Positions 11,749-21,120 of a DNA stretch of 64,000 nucleotides are shown piece after piece. This DNA comes from Pseudomonas tensinigenes (GTDB lineage: Bacteria > Pseudomonadota > Gammaproteobacteria > Pseudomonadales > Pseudomonadaceae). How positions within the stretch are numbered: position 1 is the first letter of the stretch; each line of letters starts with the position of its first letter. The stretch is taken from contig NZ_CP077089.1 in assembly GCF_014268445.2 (NCBI RefSeq), positions 2,101,501 to 2,165,500 on the forward strand, read 5' to 3'. The position numbers and the translations under genes are program-made. The notes beneath the pieces are model-generated. The model did not search any database, was not told where the DNA came from, and saw only the letters and a program-made list of their open reading frames with translations.

Positions 11749-12149
11749 TGAGTATTCCGTTCTGGTGTGTGTTTATCAGTGCACTGATGATCTATATCGC
11801 GCGTATGCCGGTGGGCAAAGCGATGAAAGAGCAGGGGGGGTACAACAATAACCTGCCGCGCCAGCAACAGGCGCAACTGACCGGTTACGGTGCGAGGGCG
11901 CTGGCGGCTCACCAGAACAGTATCGAAGCTTTCATCCTGTTCGCAGTCGGTGTGTTGATGGCGCACACCACGCAAACGGCAGGCTGGCTGATCGATACAT
12001 TGGCGATCATCTTCGTGATCGCGCGGATCCTCTACTTGTGGTTCTATCTGGCCGATCTGCCCAAGCTGCGCAGTCTGGTATGGCTAGTTGGTTTAGTCTG
12101 TTCGCTGTTGCTGATGATTAGTCCGACTTTTAGAACTGTCTTGCTCTAA
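11748..12149 (+). CDS. MAPEG family membrane protein
   Basis: A 133-residue protein with four hydrophobic helices (residues 3-18, 56-72, 78-99, 105-130). The motif ARALAAHQNSIEAFILFA is the MAPEG signature, the family of membrane glutathione-linked enzymes and their bacterial relatives; the bacterial members are mostly uncharacterised. It is coupled to the DUF599 gene by an ATGA overlap and ends at a bidirectional terminator. Confidence 0.85.
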   Translation: MSIPFWCVFISALMIYIARMPVGKAMKEQGGYNNNLPRQQQAQLTGYGARALAAHQNSIEAFILFAVGVLMAHTTQTAGWLIDTLAIIFVIARILYLWFYLADLPKLRSLVWLVGLVCSLLLMISPTFRTVLL

Positions 12150-12175
12150 GTCGAGCGCGCCGCTAAATGGCAGGC

Positions 12176-12208
12176 AAAAGAAAACCCGCACTTGGCGGGT
12201 TTTCTTTT
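12176..12208. terminator. Bidirectional terminator
   Basis: AAAAGAAAACCCGC pairs with GCGGGTTTTCTTTT around a five-base loop. T-rich on both strands, it can stop the MAPEG transcript from the left and the small lipoprotein transcript from the right. Confidence 0.85.
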
Positions 12209-12226
12209 TCTGCAGCAAAAAGCAAA

Positions 12227-12463
12227 TTATTGCTTCTTGGCAGCTTCTTCTTGTGCGGCCTGGTTCGATTCAGCCTGAGCTTTGGCAGCTTCGGCGTTTT
12301 CTTTCGCAGCGTCGTTCACTTTATCCTGCGCTTTGTTCATGTCCTGCTGAGCTTGTTCAGCATGTTGGTTGGCATCTTGAGCTTTGTCCTCGGATTTTTT
12401 ATCGCAGGCAGCGAGACCGAGGGAAGCGGTCAACATCAAGGCAATAGCAAAAGTCTTACGCAT
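12227..12463 (-). CDS. Small Ala/Gln-rich lipoprotein
   Basis: A 78-residue protein with an N-terminal lipoprotein signal (MRKTFAIALMLTASLGLAAC, lipidated cysteine at 20), followed by a highly charged alanine-, glutamine- and lysine-rich helix with no other cysteine. The helix has a heptad-like pattern (DANQHAEQAQQDMNKAQDKVND) and could form a coiled coil, recalling small Lpp-like envelope proteins. The start at 12463 is supported by AAGGAG ten bases upstream; a longer frame to 12595 lacks a signal peptide at its end. Function unknown. Confidence 0.85.
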   Translation of the reverse strand: MRKTFAIALMLTASLGLAACDKKSEDKAQDANQHAEQAQQDMNKAQDKVNDAAKENAEAAKAQAESNQAAQEEAAKKQ

Positions 12464-12621
12464 GGGGTGTTTCTCCTTATGGAAAATAACTACTGGCCTT
12501 AAGAACTCGGCGCTACAGGTTAAGTTCCTCATTTCTTTCAGATATATAAGTTTGTTTTTACACGGAACTTTTGCTGTTTTGCTTACTACTGGCAAAAGGC
12601 TCTAACGAGAGTAATTATCAT

Positions 12622-13098
12622 ATGGCCGAAAACCCCGTTTTTGAGCGCGCGACGCGGTTTCTCTCCGCGCTGCGACACTGTCAGGTACTCGGATTGCGCG
12701 TGCACAGCGCGTCCAGCGAAGGGCTTACGGTGATCCTGCCGTACAGCGCGAAAATCGTAGGTAACCCACAGACCGGCGTGATCCACGGCGGCGCAATTAC
12801 TTCGTTGATGGACACCGCCTGCGGAATGTCCACCCTTTGCGTTTTGCCGGAATTCGAGGTCTGCCCGACGCTCGACCTGCGCATCGACTACATGCATGCC
12901 GCCGAACCCGATAAAGATGTGTATGGCTTCGCTCAATGCTACCGGGTGACCACCGATGTGATCTTCGCCCGCGGTTTCGCTTATCAGGATGACCCTGAGC
13001 GGCCGATCGCCCATGTGGTCGGGACGTTCATGCGCATGGGCAAGGGCCTCAAAGGCACCAAAGGCTTTGGCGGCGTAATCAAAGGAGAAGGGCAATGA
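12622..13098 (+). CDS. PaaI-family hotdog thioesterase (first of pair)
   Basis: A 158-residue hotdog-fold protein. The motif GVIHGGAITSLMDTACGMS is the PaaI/4HBT signature, where the HGG turn and the aspartate of the central helix take part in thioester hydrolysis. The start is the ATG at 12622, since the upstream extension is not conserved-looking. The stop overlaps the next start by four bases (ATGA). The substrate cannot be read from the sequence; family members hydrolyse acyl-CoA or aryl-CoA thioesters. Confidence 0.88.
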   Translation: MAENPVFERATRFLSALRHCQVLGLRVHSASSEGLTVILPYSAKIVGNPQTGVIHGGAITSLMDTACGMSTLCVLPEFEVCPTLDLRIDYMHAAEPDKDVYGFAQCYRVTTDVIFARGFAYQDDPERPIAHVVGTFMRMGKGLKGTKGFGGVIKGEGQ

Positions 13099-13547
13099 GT
13101 GACGACCTGAAGCAGCAGTTGCAGCAGGCTCACGCTCAGGGCGACTACGCGCCGCTCTTGCAGTTGATTCCCTACGCTGGGCTGATCGGCATCGAATGCT
13201 CACGTGTCGGCGATGAATTGTTGTTCAAGCTGCCGTCGAACAAGGACAACATTGGTAACCCTTTATTGCCGGCGATTCACGGCGGGGTGATTGCCGGATT
13301 CATGGAGCTGGCCGCCGCCCTGCATCTGTTGATCTTCACCGGTGCGCCTGGCGTGCCGAAGATCATCGACTTCTCCCTCGATTACCTGCGCGCCGGGCAG
13401 TTTCGCGATACTTGGGCCAAGTGTCAGGTCTGTCGCCAGGGCCGGCGCGTCGCCAACGTCGCGATCACCGCCTGGCAAAGTACCGAAAGCGAACCGATTG
13501 CCACCGCTCGTGCGCACTTCAAAATCGATGAGCCCTTGAAATCCTGA
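13095..13547 (+). CDS. PaaI-family hotdog thioesterase (second of pair)
   Basis: A second hotdog-fold protein of 150 residues, translationally coupled to the preceding one. It has [19 protein letters not shown] at the position of the HGG catalytic turn, but E occupies the place of the usual D in the helix. The two proteins are diverged and may form a heteromer, or cover different chain lengths. Its last codons contain the -35 box of a heat-shock promoter for htpG. Confidence 0.85.
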   Translation: MSDDLKQQLQQAHAQGDYAPLLQLIPYAGLIGIECSRVGDELLFKLPSNKDNIGNPLLPAIHGGVIAGFMELAAALHLLIFTGAPGVPKIIDFSLDYLRAGQFRDTWAKCQVCRQGRRVANVAITAWQSTESEPIATARAHFKIDEPLKS

Positions 13548-13562
13548 ACAGCGCCCCAAACT
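13535..13562 (+). promoter_or_regulatory. Sigma-32 type heat-shock promoter for htpG
   Basis: CTTGAAA at 13535-13541, a 12-base spacer, then CCCCAAAC at 13554-13561. This fits the RpoH consensus CTTGAAA-N11-16-CCCCATNT with a perfect -35 and five matching bases in the -10. The -35 box lies inside the 3' end of the upstream thioesterase gene. The expected transcript would start near 13568, about 60 bases before the htpG start. Confidence 0.75.
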
Positions 13563-13629
13563 CACAAGACAACCCGCCGCCGACCATTTCGGGTCGCGGC
13601 CACTGCCATCTGATTGGAGTTTGATGACC

Positions 13630-15534
13630 ATGAGTGTGGAAACTCAAAAGGAAACCCTGGGCTTCCAGACCGAGGTAAAGCAGCTGCTGCACCTCATGAT
13701 CCATTCGCTGTATTCCAACAAGGAAATTTTCCTTCGCGAATTGATCTCGAACGCCTCTGACGCTGTCGACAAGCTGCGCTTCGAAGCCCTGGCCAAGCCA
13801 GAGTTGCTCGAAGGTGGCGCTGATCTGAAAATCCGTGTGAGCTTCGACAAGGACGCCAAGACCGTCACCCTCGAAGACAACGGTATCGGCATGAACCGTG
13901 ACGATGTGATCACCCACCTGGGGACCATCGCCAAATCCGGCACCGCCGATTTCATGAAGAACCTCTCGGGCGATCAGAAGAAAGATTCGCACCTGATCGG
14001 CCAATTCGGTGTGGGCTTCTACTCTGCGTTCATCGTTGCCGACCAGGTTGACGTATACAGCCGTCGCGCCGGTACCCCGGCCAGCGAAGGCGTGCACTGG
14101 TCGTCGAAAGGCGAGGGCGAGTTCGAAGTCGCCACCATCGACAAACCAGAGCGCGGCACCCGTATCGTTCTGCACCTGAAAGCGGCAGAAGACGAATTCG
14201 CCGATGGCTGGCGTCTGCGCAACATCATCAAGAAGTATTCCGACCACATTGCTTTGCCGATCGAGCTGCCGAAAGAAGCAACCGCAGTCGAAGGCGAAGA
14301 GGCTCCGGCCGTTGAGTGGGAAACCGTCAACCGCGCCAGCGCTCTGTGGACCCGTCCGCGCACTGAAGTGAAGGACGAGGAATACCAGGAGTTCTACAAG
14401 CACATCGCTCACGACTTTGAAAACCCGCTGGCCTGGAGCCACAACAAAGTCGAAGGCAAGCTCGAATACAGCTCGCTGCTGTACGTGCCGGCCCGCGCCC
14501 CGTTTGACCTGTACCAGCGTGAAGCGCCGAAAGGCCTGAAGCTGTACGTGCAACGCGTGTTCGTCATGGATCAGGCCGAGTCGTTCCTGCCGCTGTACCT
14601 GCGCTTCATCAAAGGCGTGGTCGATTCCAACGACCTGTCGCTGAACGTGTCGCGTGAAATCCTGCAGAAAGACCCGATCATCGATTCGATGAAGACCGCG
14701 CTGACCAAGCGCGTGCTCGACATGCTGGAAAAACTGGCGAAAAACGAGCCTGAGCAATACAAAGGCTTCTGGAAGAACTTCGGTCAGGTCATGAAAGAAG
14801 GCCCGGCAGAAGACTTCGCCAACAAGGAAAAAATTGCCGGTCTGTTGCGTTTCGCATCGACCCAAGGCGACGACGGCGAGCAGATCGTCGGTCTGGCCGA
14901 CTACCTGGCCCGCGCCAAGGAAGGTCAGGACAAGATCTACTACCTCACCGGCGAAACCTACGCGCAGGTCAAGAACAGCCCGCACCTGGAAGTCTTCCGC
15001 AAGAAAGGCATCGAAGTGCTGCTGCTGACCGACCGTATCGACGAGTGGCTGATGAGCTACCTCAGCGAGTTCGACGGCAAGACTTTCGTCGACGTGGCAC
15101 GTGGTGATCTTGATCTGGGCAACCTGGACTCGGAAGAGGACAAGAAAGCCGCAGAAGAAGTCGCCAAGTCGAAAGAAGGTCTGGTTGAGCGTCTGAAAAC
15201 AGCGCTGGGCGATTCCGTGGCGGAAGTCCGGGTTTCCCATCGTCTGACCGATTCGCCGGCCATTCTGGCCATCGGCGAACAGGATCTGGGTCTGCAAATG
15301 CGTCAGATCCTCGAAGCCAGCGGTCAGAAGGTGCCGGATTCGAAGCCGATCTTCGAATTCAACCCAAGCCACCCGCTGATCGAGAAACTCGATGGCGAGC
15401 AGAGCGAAGAGCGTTTTGGCGACCTGTCGCACATCCTCTTTGACCAGGCTGCGCTGGCGGCGGGTGACAGCTTGAAAGATCCGGCCGCGTATGTGCGCCG
15501 TCTGAACAAGCTGCTGGTTGAACTGTCGGTTTAA
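13630..15534 (+). CDS. htpG: Hsp90-family molecular chaperone HtpG
   Basis: HtpG, 634 residues. The N-terminal GHKL ATPase domain is marked by [16 protein letters not shown], the DNGIGM loop and [11 protein letters not shown]; middle and C-terminal dimerisation domains follow at normal length. It helps fold and remodel client proteins in the cytosol, with DnaK. I prefer the ATG at 13630 ([12 protein letters not shown], the start used by relatives); ATG 13624 is also in frame and closer to the GGAG. Regulation by sigma-32 is supported by the promoter at 13535. Confidence 0.97.
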   Translation: MSVETQKETLGFQTEVKQLLHLMIHSLYSNKEIFLRELISNASDAVDKLRFEALAKPELLEGGADLKIRVSFDKDAKTVTLEDNGIGMNRDDVITHLGTIAKSGTADFMKNLSGDQKKDSHLIGQFGVGFYSAFIVADQVDVYSRRAGTPASEGVHWSSKGEGEFEVATIDKPERGTRIVLHLKAAEDEFADGWRLRNIIKKYSDHIALPIELPKEATAVEGEEAPAVEWETVNRASALWTRPRTEVKDEEYQEFYKHIAHDFENPLAWSHNKVEGKLEYSSLLYVPARAPFDLYQREAPKGLKLYVQRVFVMDQAESFLPLYLRFIKGVVDSNDLSLNVSREILQKDPIIDSMKTALTKRVLDMLEKLAKNEPEQYKGFWKNFGQVMKEGPAEDFANKEKIAGLLRFASTQGDDGEQIVGLADYLARAKEGQDKIYYLTGETYAQVKNSPHLEVFRKKGIEVLLLTDRIDEWLMSYLSEFDGKTFVDVARGDLDLGNLDSEEDKKAAEEVAKSKEGLVERLKTALGDSVAEVRVSHRLTDSPAILAIGEQDLGLQMRQILEASGQKVPDSKPIFEFNPSHPLIEKLDGEQSEERFGDLSHILFDQAALAAGDSLKDPAAYVRRLNKLLVELSV

Positions 15535-15545
15535 CCAAGTCGTAG

Positions 15546-15570
15546 AAAAACCCGCTTCGGCGGGTTTTTT
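15546..15570 (+). terminator. Intrinsic terminator after htpG
   Basis: AAAAACCCGC pairs with GCGGGTTTTT around a TTCG tetraloop and runs into a T6 tract, 12 bases after the htpG stop. Confidence 0.9.
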
Positions 15571-15602
15571 CATTCTGGTGTTTAACCAATCAGGAGTCAG
15601 AA

Positions 15603-16331
15603 ATGAGCCAAGTCACTGTACGTTCCGTGGTCTATCAGATTGACGGCCAGCCTTATGAAGGTCGTCTAGCGTTCGATGCCGAGCATAAGGGCGCGCGTCC
15701 GGGATTGTTGATGGCGCCGAACTGGATGGGCGTCAGCGCCGGTGCAGAAGAGATCGCCAAGTCGGTGGCGGCCAAGGGCTACGTGGTGTTGATTGCTGAC
15801 GTCTACGGTCAGGCTGTGCGTCCGCAGAATGCTGATCAGGCCGGCGCGGCGATGATGCCATTGAAGGATGATCGCGCGCTGCTGCGCACGCGTATGCAGG
15901 CGGCGTTCGAGCAGTTGCAGAAGCAGGGCGAAGCGGCGGTGGATACTTCGAAGCTGGCGGTGTTTGGGTTCTGCTTTGGCGGTTGCTGTGCACTGGATCT
16001 GGCGCGCACCGGTGCGCCGGTGAAGGCCGCGGTGTCGTTCCACGGTACGCTGGATTCGCCGAACCCGGCGGATGCGCAGAACATCAAGGGCTCGGTGCTG
16101 GTGCTGCACGGTGCTGCCGACCCGTTGGTGCCGAAAGAGCAGTTGCCTGCGTTTGAAGACGAGATGAATGCGGCGAATGTCGATTGGCAGTTGCTGAGCT
16201 ATGGCGGTGCGGTGCACTCGTTTTCTGACCCGCATGCGAATGTGCCGGGCAAGATGATGTACGACGCGAAAACCGCTAAGCGCGCGTTCAAGTCGATGCA
16301 TGATTTGCTGGATGAAGTGTTCAAGGGCTAA
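15603..16331 (+). CDS. Dienelactone hydrolase family protein
   Basis: An alpha/beta hydrolase of 242 residues. The nucleophile is C124 in the elbow GFCFGG, with the aspartate in HGAADPLVP and the histidine in GAVHSFSDP completing a Cys-Asp-His triad as in dienelactone hydrolase. The family ranges from carboxymethylenebutenolidase to general esterases; with no chlorocatechol genes nearby, a housekeeping esterase role is more likely. An AGGAG site precedes the ATG. Confidence 0.9.
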   Translation: MSQVTVRSVVYQIDGQPYEGRLAFDAEHKGARPGLLMAPNWMGVSAGAEEIAKSVAAKGYVVLIADVYGQAVRPQNADQAGAAMMPLKDDRALLRTRMQAAFEQLQKQGEAAVDTSKLAVFGFCFGGCCALDLARTGAPVKAAVSFHGTLDSPNPADAQNIKGSVLVLHGAADPLVPKEQLPAFEDEMNAANVDWQLLSYGGAVHSFSDPHANVPGKMMYDAKTAKRAFKSMHDLLDEVFKG

Positions 16332-16344
16332 AAGCCTGGAAAGC

Positions 16345-16556
16345 AAAAGCCCCTCACCCTAACCCTCTCCCGGAGGGAGAGGGGACTGAATGGGGGATGC
16401 TTGGGAGTGACGCCGACCTGAAAATGCTTATGTGAATCCGAAATCGTCTGCTGTGTTTAGCTGAACCCATAATCGACGCTATATTTCAGGTCGATGGATG
16501 ACTGAAGACACCTCGGTCGGCTCCCTCTCCCTCCGGGAGAGGGCTGGGGTGAGGGT
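16345..16556. repeat. Long palindromic repeat, family C, copy 1
   Basis: An element of about 210 bases with long imperfect terminal inverted repeats: CCCTCACCCTAACCCTCTCC at the left, and GGGAGAGGGCTGGGGTGAGG at the right. Its interior includes CATAATCGAC...TTTCAGGTCGATG and CTCGGTCGGCTCCCTCTCC, which recur in the copy at 20861-21042. No protein is encoded. It looks like a non-autonomous MITE-like element. Confidence 0.85.
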
Positions 16557-16562
16557 AAAGGC

Positions 16563-17429
16563 TTAACGCGGCAATTCAATCCGCTCAACTTCCCCCGGCA
16601 CCGTCGGCCAGTCCCCGGCCGCCCATTTACGCCGTGCCTCATCAATCGCCGCCGGCTCGCTCGCAACAAAATTCCAGTTGATCCGCCGTGGCCCGTCCAA
16701 TGGCGCGCCACCAAACACCACGGCGTGCACATCACTATCGGCGAACAAACTCATCTCCTCACCCGCCGGCAACACCACCAACGCATGCGGCTCAATCGCC
16801 TCGCCATTCAACTGCGCATCCCCACTCAGCACATAAACCGCCCGCTCTTCATGCTCGGTCGGAATCAGCAAAGTGGTCGCGGTCTGCATCTTCACTTCCG
16901 CATATAACGTAGGAGAAAGCACCGGCACCGGCGATTCCAGGCAAAAGCCTGACCCGGCAATCATGCGGATCTGTACGCCAAGGTTATCGCTGACCGGCAA
17001 GGTCGCCGCCGGGTGGTGACTGTAATGTCCCGGACCCTGCTCGTGATCCTTGGGCGACGCCAGCCAGATCTGTAAGCCATGCATAGTGAAACTCTGATCC
17101 CACAGCGGTTCCGGCGTGCGTTCAACATGCGCAATCGCGCTGCCAGCGGTCATCCAGCTGACATCACCGGCGCCGACCACCTGATCGGAGCCCAGGCTGT
17201 CCTTGTGCTGGATTTGTCCTTGGAACAGATATGTCAGCGTCGACAGACCGATGTGTGGATGCTGTCGGATGTTCATGCCTTTGCCCGTCGGATAAACCGT
17301 CTCGAGCATGTGATCAAAAAACACGAACGGCCCAACGCTGCGGCATTTGGCTGACGGCAAGGGGCGCAGAATCGGCTGGCCTTCAACGTCTTCGGCGCGC
17401 GGGCGGATGATCAGAGGTTGCGTGTCCAT
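16563..17429 (-). CDS. Pirin family protein
   Basis: A two-cupin pirin of 288 residues. The N-terminal cupin has the metal-binding pattern HPHIGLSTLTYLFQG...HKDSLG, matching pirin-type HPH...H...E ligands; a C-terminal pirin domain follows. Bacterial pirins bind a metal ion and some act as quercetin dioxygenases or metabolic modulators; the specific role is not known. The start MDTQPLIIRPRAEDV at 17429 is preferred over a longer frame. It ends next to repeat family C copy 1. Confidence 0.9.
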   Translation of the reverse strand: MDTQPLIIRPRAEDVEGQPILRPLPSAKCRSVGPFVFFDHMLETVYPTGKGMNIRQHPHIGLSTLTYLFQGQIQHKDSLGSDQVVGAGDVSWMTAGSAIAHVERTPEPLWDQSFTMHGLQIWLASPKDHEQGPGHYSHHPAATLPVSDNLGVQIRMIAGSGFCLESPVPVLSPTLYAEVKMQTATTLLIPTEHEERAVYVLSGDAQLNGEAIEPHALVVLPAGEEMSLFADSDVHAVVFGGAPLDGPRRINWNFVASEPAAIDEARRKWAAGDWPTVPGEVERIELPR

Positions 17430-17490
17430 GGTGCATTCCAGGCTGAGCGGGTGATGCCAGAAGCATAACCCGCCGCTGGCATGAGGAGGA

Positions 17491-17907
17491 TTACTGGCTG
17501 TCGAAGCCCTGCGGTGCATGGGTTTCGATGGTCACGTCAGTGGTGGTCATCAGCTTGTGAATCGGGCAACGGTCAGCGACTCGCAGCAATTCCTCGCGCT
17601 GGGCGTCGGTGAGTACGCCTTTGAGGGTGAGGGTGACGTGCAGGACGTATTTGCCTTTCTGCTCTTCACTGTTGTCGCGTTTGACGTCGACACCGACGCC
17701 GGTCAGCGGGATGTCTTTCTTCTTTGCGTACATCTTCAGGGTCAGCGCTTTACAGGCGCCGAGGGCCGCATCGAAGTAGTCGTGCGGCTCAGGTGCCGTG
17801 CCTTCGCCGCCGGCGGATTTCGGTACGTCGGCAAACAGTTCGTGGTCATCGATCTGTACGGTGTGACGAAAACCTTCAGCGGAGACGGTATTGACGGTAA
17901 CGGTCAT
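17491..17907 (-). CDS. OsmC family peroxide-reducing protein
   Basis: A 138-residue OsmC/Ohr-fold protein with the two family cysteines, C52 in LGACKALTLKMYAKKK and C114 in ADRCPIHKLM, which act as thiol peroxidase residues in OsmC and Ohr. The sequence is closer to the YhfA/OsmC subgroup than to Ohr. I start at MTVTVNTV (17907); the frame extends further but without conserved features. It lies 61 bases upstream of the pirin gene on the same strand, so the two may share a transcript. Confidence 0.88.
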   Translation of the reverse strand: MTVTVNTVSAEGFRHTVQIDDHELFADVPKSAGGEGTAPEPHDYFDAALGACKALTLKMYAKKKDIPLTGVGVDVKRDNSEEQKGKYVLHVTLTLKGVLTDAQREELLRVADRCPIHKLMTTTDVTIETHAPQGFDSQ

Positions 17908-18061
17908 GGGAACCTCACTGGCAGTAGGAAAAGTCGCTTCGATCAAAAAAGACCTTGCAGTTATAGAGCATTCCCACCGGTACGCGTTCCACTTTCCTGC
18001 GGGGATGAACCCTTGTTGTCAGGGCGCGGTCTAGGCTATGCCTACTTCCTGGAGATTACTT

Positions 18062-19093
18062 GTGTCCCTGTATCGTTTGAGTCTTGCTTGTTTGTTGGTA
18101 TTTGCCGGCAACGTCAGCGCCCGCGAATACACCTACAGCGATGCACACCTGCATTACGTGGATTTTTTCCAGGAAAGCGCGGGCATGGCGAAATTGCTGA
18201 CGGCCATGCAGGACAATTCCATCGAGCATGTGATGATTTCCGGCATTCCGGTCGCGAAGAAGTGGCATGAGGACGAACCTAAGCGCCCGCGCTATTACGC
18301 CGGTGATGACGCTGATGCCTATTGGTACAGCGCGACTGACGTGATCGTTGCCGATGCGGTGCAGAAGCTGCCAGCCGAGAAGCGTCCCTACTTTCATCCG
18401 TTCCTCTCGGGCTTCAACCCCAACGACAAGAACTCCGCCGCGCACATCCAGCGCATGCTCGATCTGTACCCAGGGCTGTGGCAGGGCATCGGCGAGGTGT
18501 TCACCCGCCATGACGACCTAACAGCGCTGACGTCCGGCGATACGCCGCGTGCCAACAACGAAGCCATGACCAAGATCTATCACCTGGCCGCCGAGAACGA
18601 TCTACCGGTGATGCTGCATTCCAACATCACTTCCAAGCGTGAGAAGAATCCGCTGTACCTGAAGGAAATCGAAGAGCCGCTGCGTAATCACCCACACACG
18701 CGATTCATTTGGGCTCACGCTGGCACCAGCGCTGAAATCCATCGGCATCAGACGCAACTGAGTTTCTTGCTGCCCACGCTGACGCGCATGCTTGAGGCGT
18801 ATCCCAACCTGTTTATCGACTTGTCCTGGAGCATGCTCACGCCATACCTGCTAGACGAGCAGGGCACGCCGCGCGCGGAATGGCTAGCGCTGGTCGAGAA
18901 ATACCCGGAGCGCTTCATGCTGGGTTCAGACGTAGTCGGGCGATTCAACAAACTCGGTGAGGAAATACACAGCTTCAAGCCATTCCTCGATGCATTGCCC
19001 GAGGACGTCGCGAAAAAAGTCGCTCGAGATAACTTCCTGGCGATCCTGCCGCGAACGGTGCTCAAGTCCGGCAAAACTGCGCTGAATCGTTAA
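18062..19093 (+). CDS. Exported amidohydrolase family protein
   Basis: A predicted periplasmic protein of 343 residues. The mature part opens with [11 protein letters not shown] (H29 and H31, the HxH metal motif of the amidohydrolase superfamily) and continues with [18 protein letters not shown] and MLGSDVVG, giving later metal-ligand His and Asp positions of the amidohydrolase-2 type. I choose GTG at 18062 because GGAG lies seven bases upstream and it yields a clean 20-residue signal peptide ending NVSA; ATG at 18038 would add eight residues. Substrate unknown. Confidence 0.82.
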   Translation: MSLYRLSLACLLVFAGNVSAREYTYSDAHLHYVDFFQESAGMAKLLTAMQDNSIEHVMISGIPVAKKWHEDEPKRPRYYAGDDADAYWYSATDVIVADAVQKLPAEKRPYFHPFLSGFNPNDKNSAAHIQRMLDLYPGLWQGIGEVFTRHDDLTALTSGDTPRANNEAMTKIYHLAAENDLPVMLHSNITSKREKNPLYLKEIEEPLRNHPHTRFIWAHAGTSAEIHRHQTQLSFLLPTLTRMLEAYPNLFIDLSWSMLTPYLLDEQGTPRAEWLALVEKYPERFMLGSDVVGRFNKLGEEIHSFKPFLDALPEDVAKKVARDNFLAILPRTVLKSGKTALNR

Positions 19094-19223
19094 TGCCGAC
19101 AGTTCGAAGGATCAAGGCCTTTTGATATCGCCTTTTCGTCTTACGCAATTTTTCGCCGGGCCGATACCTTCTAAAGCAACCAGCTGCAGGGTTGATGCAG
19201 CGCTTTTGGAAGGAACCAGAGCA

Positions 19224-20849
19224 ATGAGTATCCGTAGTCTCAATATTGCCCCGCGCGCCGGCCTCGGTTTTGGCTTGTTGGCGCTGATGGTGTTTGCCTT
19301 GGGGGCGTTCGCTTTACTGCAAATGTCGAACATGCGCGCGCAGTCCGACGAGGTCGACAACAACTGGCTGCCGAGCGTGATGGCGGTCGGTGAGATGAGT
19401 CAGGACATGCTGCGCCTGCGGGCGCTGACCATGCGGCTGTTGCTCAATCGTGATCCGCAGGCGCTCGAGCAGAACGTTGCCAAACTCAATGAATTGCGCG
19501 GTGTGCTCAGTGAGGCCCAGCAGCGTTATGACGTGCTGATCGTACTGCCCGAGGAGCGCAAGCTGTTCGATCGCTTCAAGGTTGCCGAGCACCAGTACCT
19601 GGAGTTTCAGGCGCAGGTCATGCAGTTGTCGGCGCAGAATCGGGTCGAGGAGGCCGCGACCATTCTCAACGGTCAGATGAGTCCCTTGGCCGACGAAATC
19701 GCAGTGCTTTTGCGCGAACTGGTTGAGCTGAATAAACACAATGCCAATCTCGCCACCGAAGCAGCGCGGCTGGTGTTTACCAGTTCGCGGGTGTGGGTCG
19801 GGGTGATGATCGGCGTTACCGCGCTGATCACCATTGGCCTGGCCCTGCTGCTGACGCGCAGCATCGTGCTGCCGCTGGCGCAATCGCTGGGTGTCGCCGA
19901 GGTGGTGGCTGGTGGTGATCTGACTGGCGATATCAGCATCAGTGGCAAGGACGAGCCGGCGCGACTGCTGCACGCGCTCAAGAGCATGCAGCACAACCTG
20001 CGCGACACGATTCGGCAGATCTCCGAGTCCTCCAGTCAATTGGCCTCGGCCTCGGAAGAGCTGAGTTGCGTCACGGAAGACGCTACGCGCGGGTTGCATC
20101 AGCAGAGTCTGGAAATCGAGCAAGCGGCTACAGCGGTTAATCAGATGACGGCGGCGGTGGAGGAGGTGGCGAGCAATGCGGTGGCCACCTCCGAGGCTTC
20201 TCGTGAATCCGATCGCATTGCCCAGCATGGCCGCGAGCAGGTGCATCAAACGGTGCTGTCAATCGAGTCGCTGGCCGATGATGTGACCGCCAATGCGAGC
20301 CAGGTGGAAGATCTGGCGCAGAAGGTCTACGGCATCAGTAAAGTGCTGGACGTGATCCGTTCGATTGCCGAGCAGACCAATCTGCTCGCTTTGAATGCTG
20401 CGATCGAGGCGGCGCGGGCCGGTGATGCCGGGCGCGGGTTCGCGGTGGTAGCCGATGAGGTACGGGCCCTGGCGCATCGCACGCAGCAGTCGACGCAAGA
20501 GATCGAGCAGATGATTGGCGGGATTCAGCAGGGCACCGATTCGGCGGTGAGTTCGATGCAGCAAAGCAATGTGCGAGCGCGCTCGACGCTGGAGTTGGCC
20601 AAGGCTGCGGGGACTGCACTTGAAGAGATCGCCTCGGCGTTCACGCTGATCAACGAGCGTAATCTGGTGATCGCCAGTGCTTCGGAGGAGCAAGCGGCGG
20701 TGGCGCGGGAAGTGGATCGCAATTTGATGAACATCCGCGATCTGGCGATGCAGACGTCGGCGGGGGCGAATCAGACCAGTGCGGCGAGCCAGGAGCTGTC
20801 GCGGTTGGCGGTGGATTTGAACAGCATGGTGGCGAAGTTTTCGGTCTGA
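19224..20849 (+). CDS. Methyl-accepting chemotaxis protein
   Basis: A chemoreceptor of 541 residues: short N-terminal tail, TM1 at about 13-33, a mainly helical periplasmic domain of about 155 residues (four-helix-bundle type), TM2 at about 190-212, a HAMP domain, and the cytoplasmic signalling coiled coil. The hairpin tip is recognisable from [18 protein letters not shown] near residue 381. The C-terminus (VAKFSV) lacks a CheR-docking pentapeptide. AGGA precedes the ATG. Its ligand cannot be inferred. Confidence 0.93.
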   Translation: MSIRSLNIAPRAGLGFGLLALMVFALGAFALLQMSNMRAQSDEVDNNWLPSVMAVGEMSQDMLRLRALTMRLLLNRDPQALEQNVAKLNELRGVLSEAQQRYDVLIVLPEERKLFDRFKVAEHQYLEFQAQVMQLSAQNRVEEAATILNGQMSPLADEIAVLLRELVELNKHNANLATEAARLVFTSSRVWVGVMIGVTALITIGLALLLTRSIVLPLAQSLGVAEVVAGGDLTGDISISGKDEPARLLHALKSMQHNLRDTIRQISESSSQLASASEELSCVTEDATRGLHQQSLEIEQAATAVNQMTAAVEEVASNAVATSEASRESDRIAQHGREQVHQTVLSIESLADDVTANASQVEDLAQKVYGISKVLDVIRSIAEQTNLLALNAAIEAARAGDAGRGFAVVADEVRALAHRTQQSTQEIEQMIGGIQQGTDSAVSSMQQSNVRARSTLELAKAAGTALEEIASAFTLINERNLVIASASEEQAAVAREVDRNLMNIRDLAMQTSAGANQTSAASQELSRLAVDLNSMVAKFSV

Positions 20850-20860
20850 GTTTCGCCTTC

Positions 20861-21042
20861 AAAAGCCCCTCACCCTAGCCCTCTCCCAGAGGGAGAGGGG
20901 ACTGACCGTGAGAGATTGGCGAGTTCCACCGACCCGATCTTGCGTTGGAGAATCCATAATCGACTCGATCTTTCAGGTCGATGCATAGCGCCAGACATCT
21001 CGGTCGGCTCCCTCTCCTTCGGGAGAGGGCTGGGGTGAGGGG
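20861..21042. repeat. Long palindromic repeat, family C, copy 2
   Basis: An element of about 180 bases with the same terminal inverted repeats as the copy at 16345 (CCCTCACCCTAGCCCTCTCC and GGGAGAGGGCTGGGGTGAGG) and the same right-hand interior CATAATCGAC...TTTCAGGTCGATG...CTCGGTCGGCTCCC. The left interior has diverged and is about 30 bases shorter. It lies between the chemoreceptor and the DUF3108 gene. Confidence 0.85.
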
Positions 21043-21074
21043 CGAGCCAGGCACAAATCTCCAATCCAGCACGC

Positions 21075-21102
21075 AAAAAAAAGCCCCGCATTTCGCGGGG
21101 CT
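21075..21102 (-). terminator. Intrinsic terminator for the purMN-DUF3108 operon
   Basis: AGCCCCGC and GCGGGGCT pair around a five-base loop; on the minus strand the hairpin is followed by a T8 tract. It lies about 20 bases past the DUF3108 stop. Confidence 0.85.
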
Positions 21103-21120
21103 CTTTGTTCTTGCGGCGGA

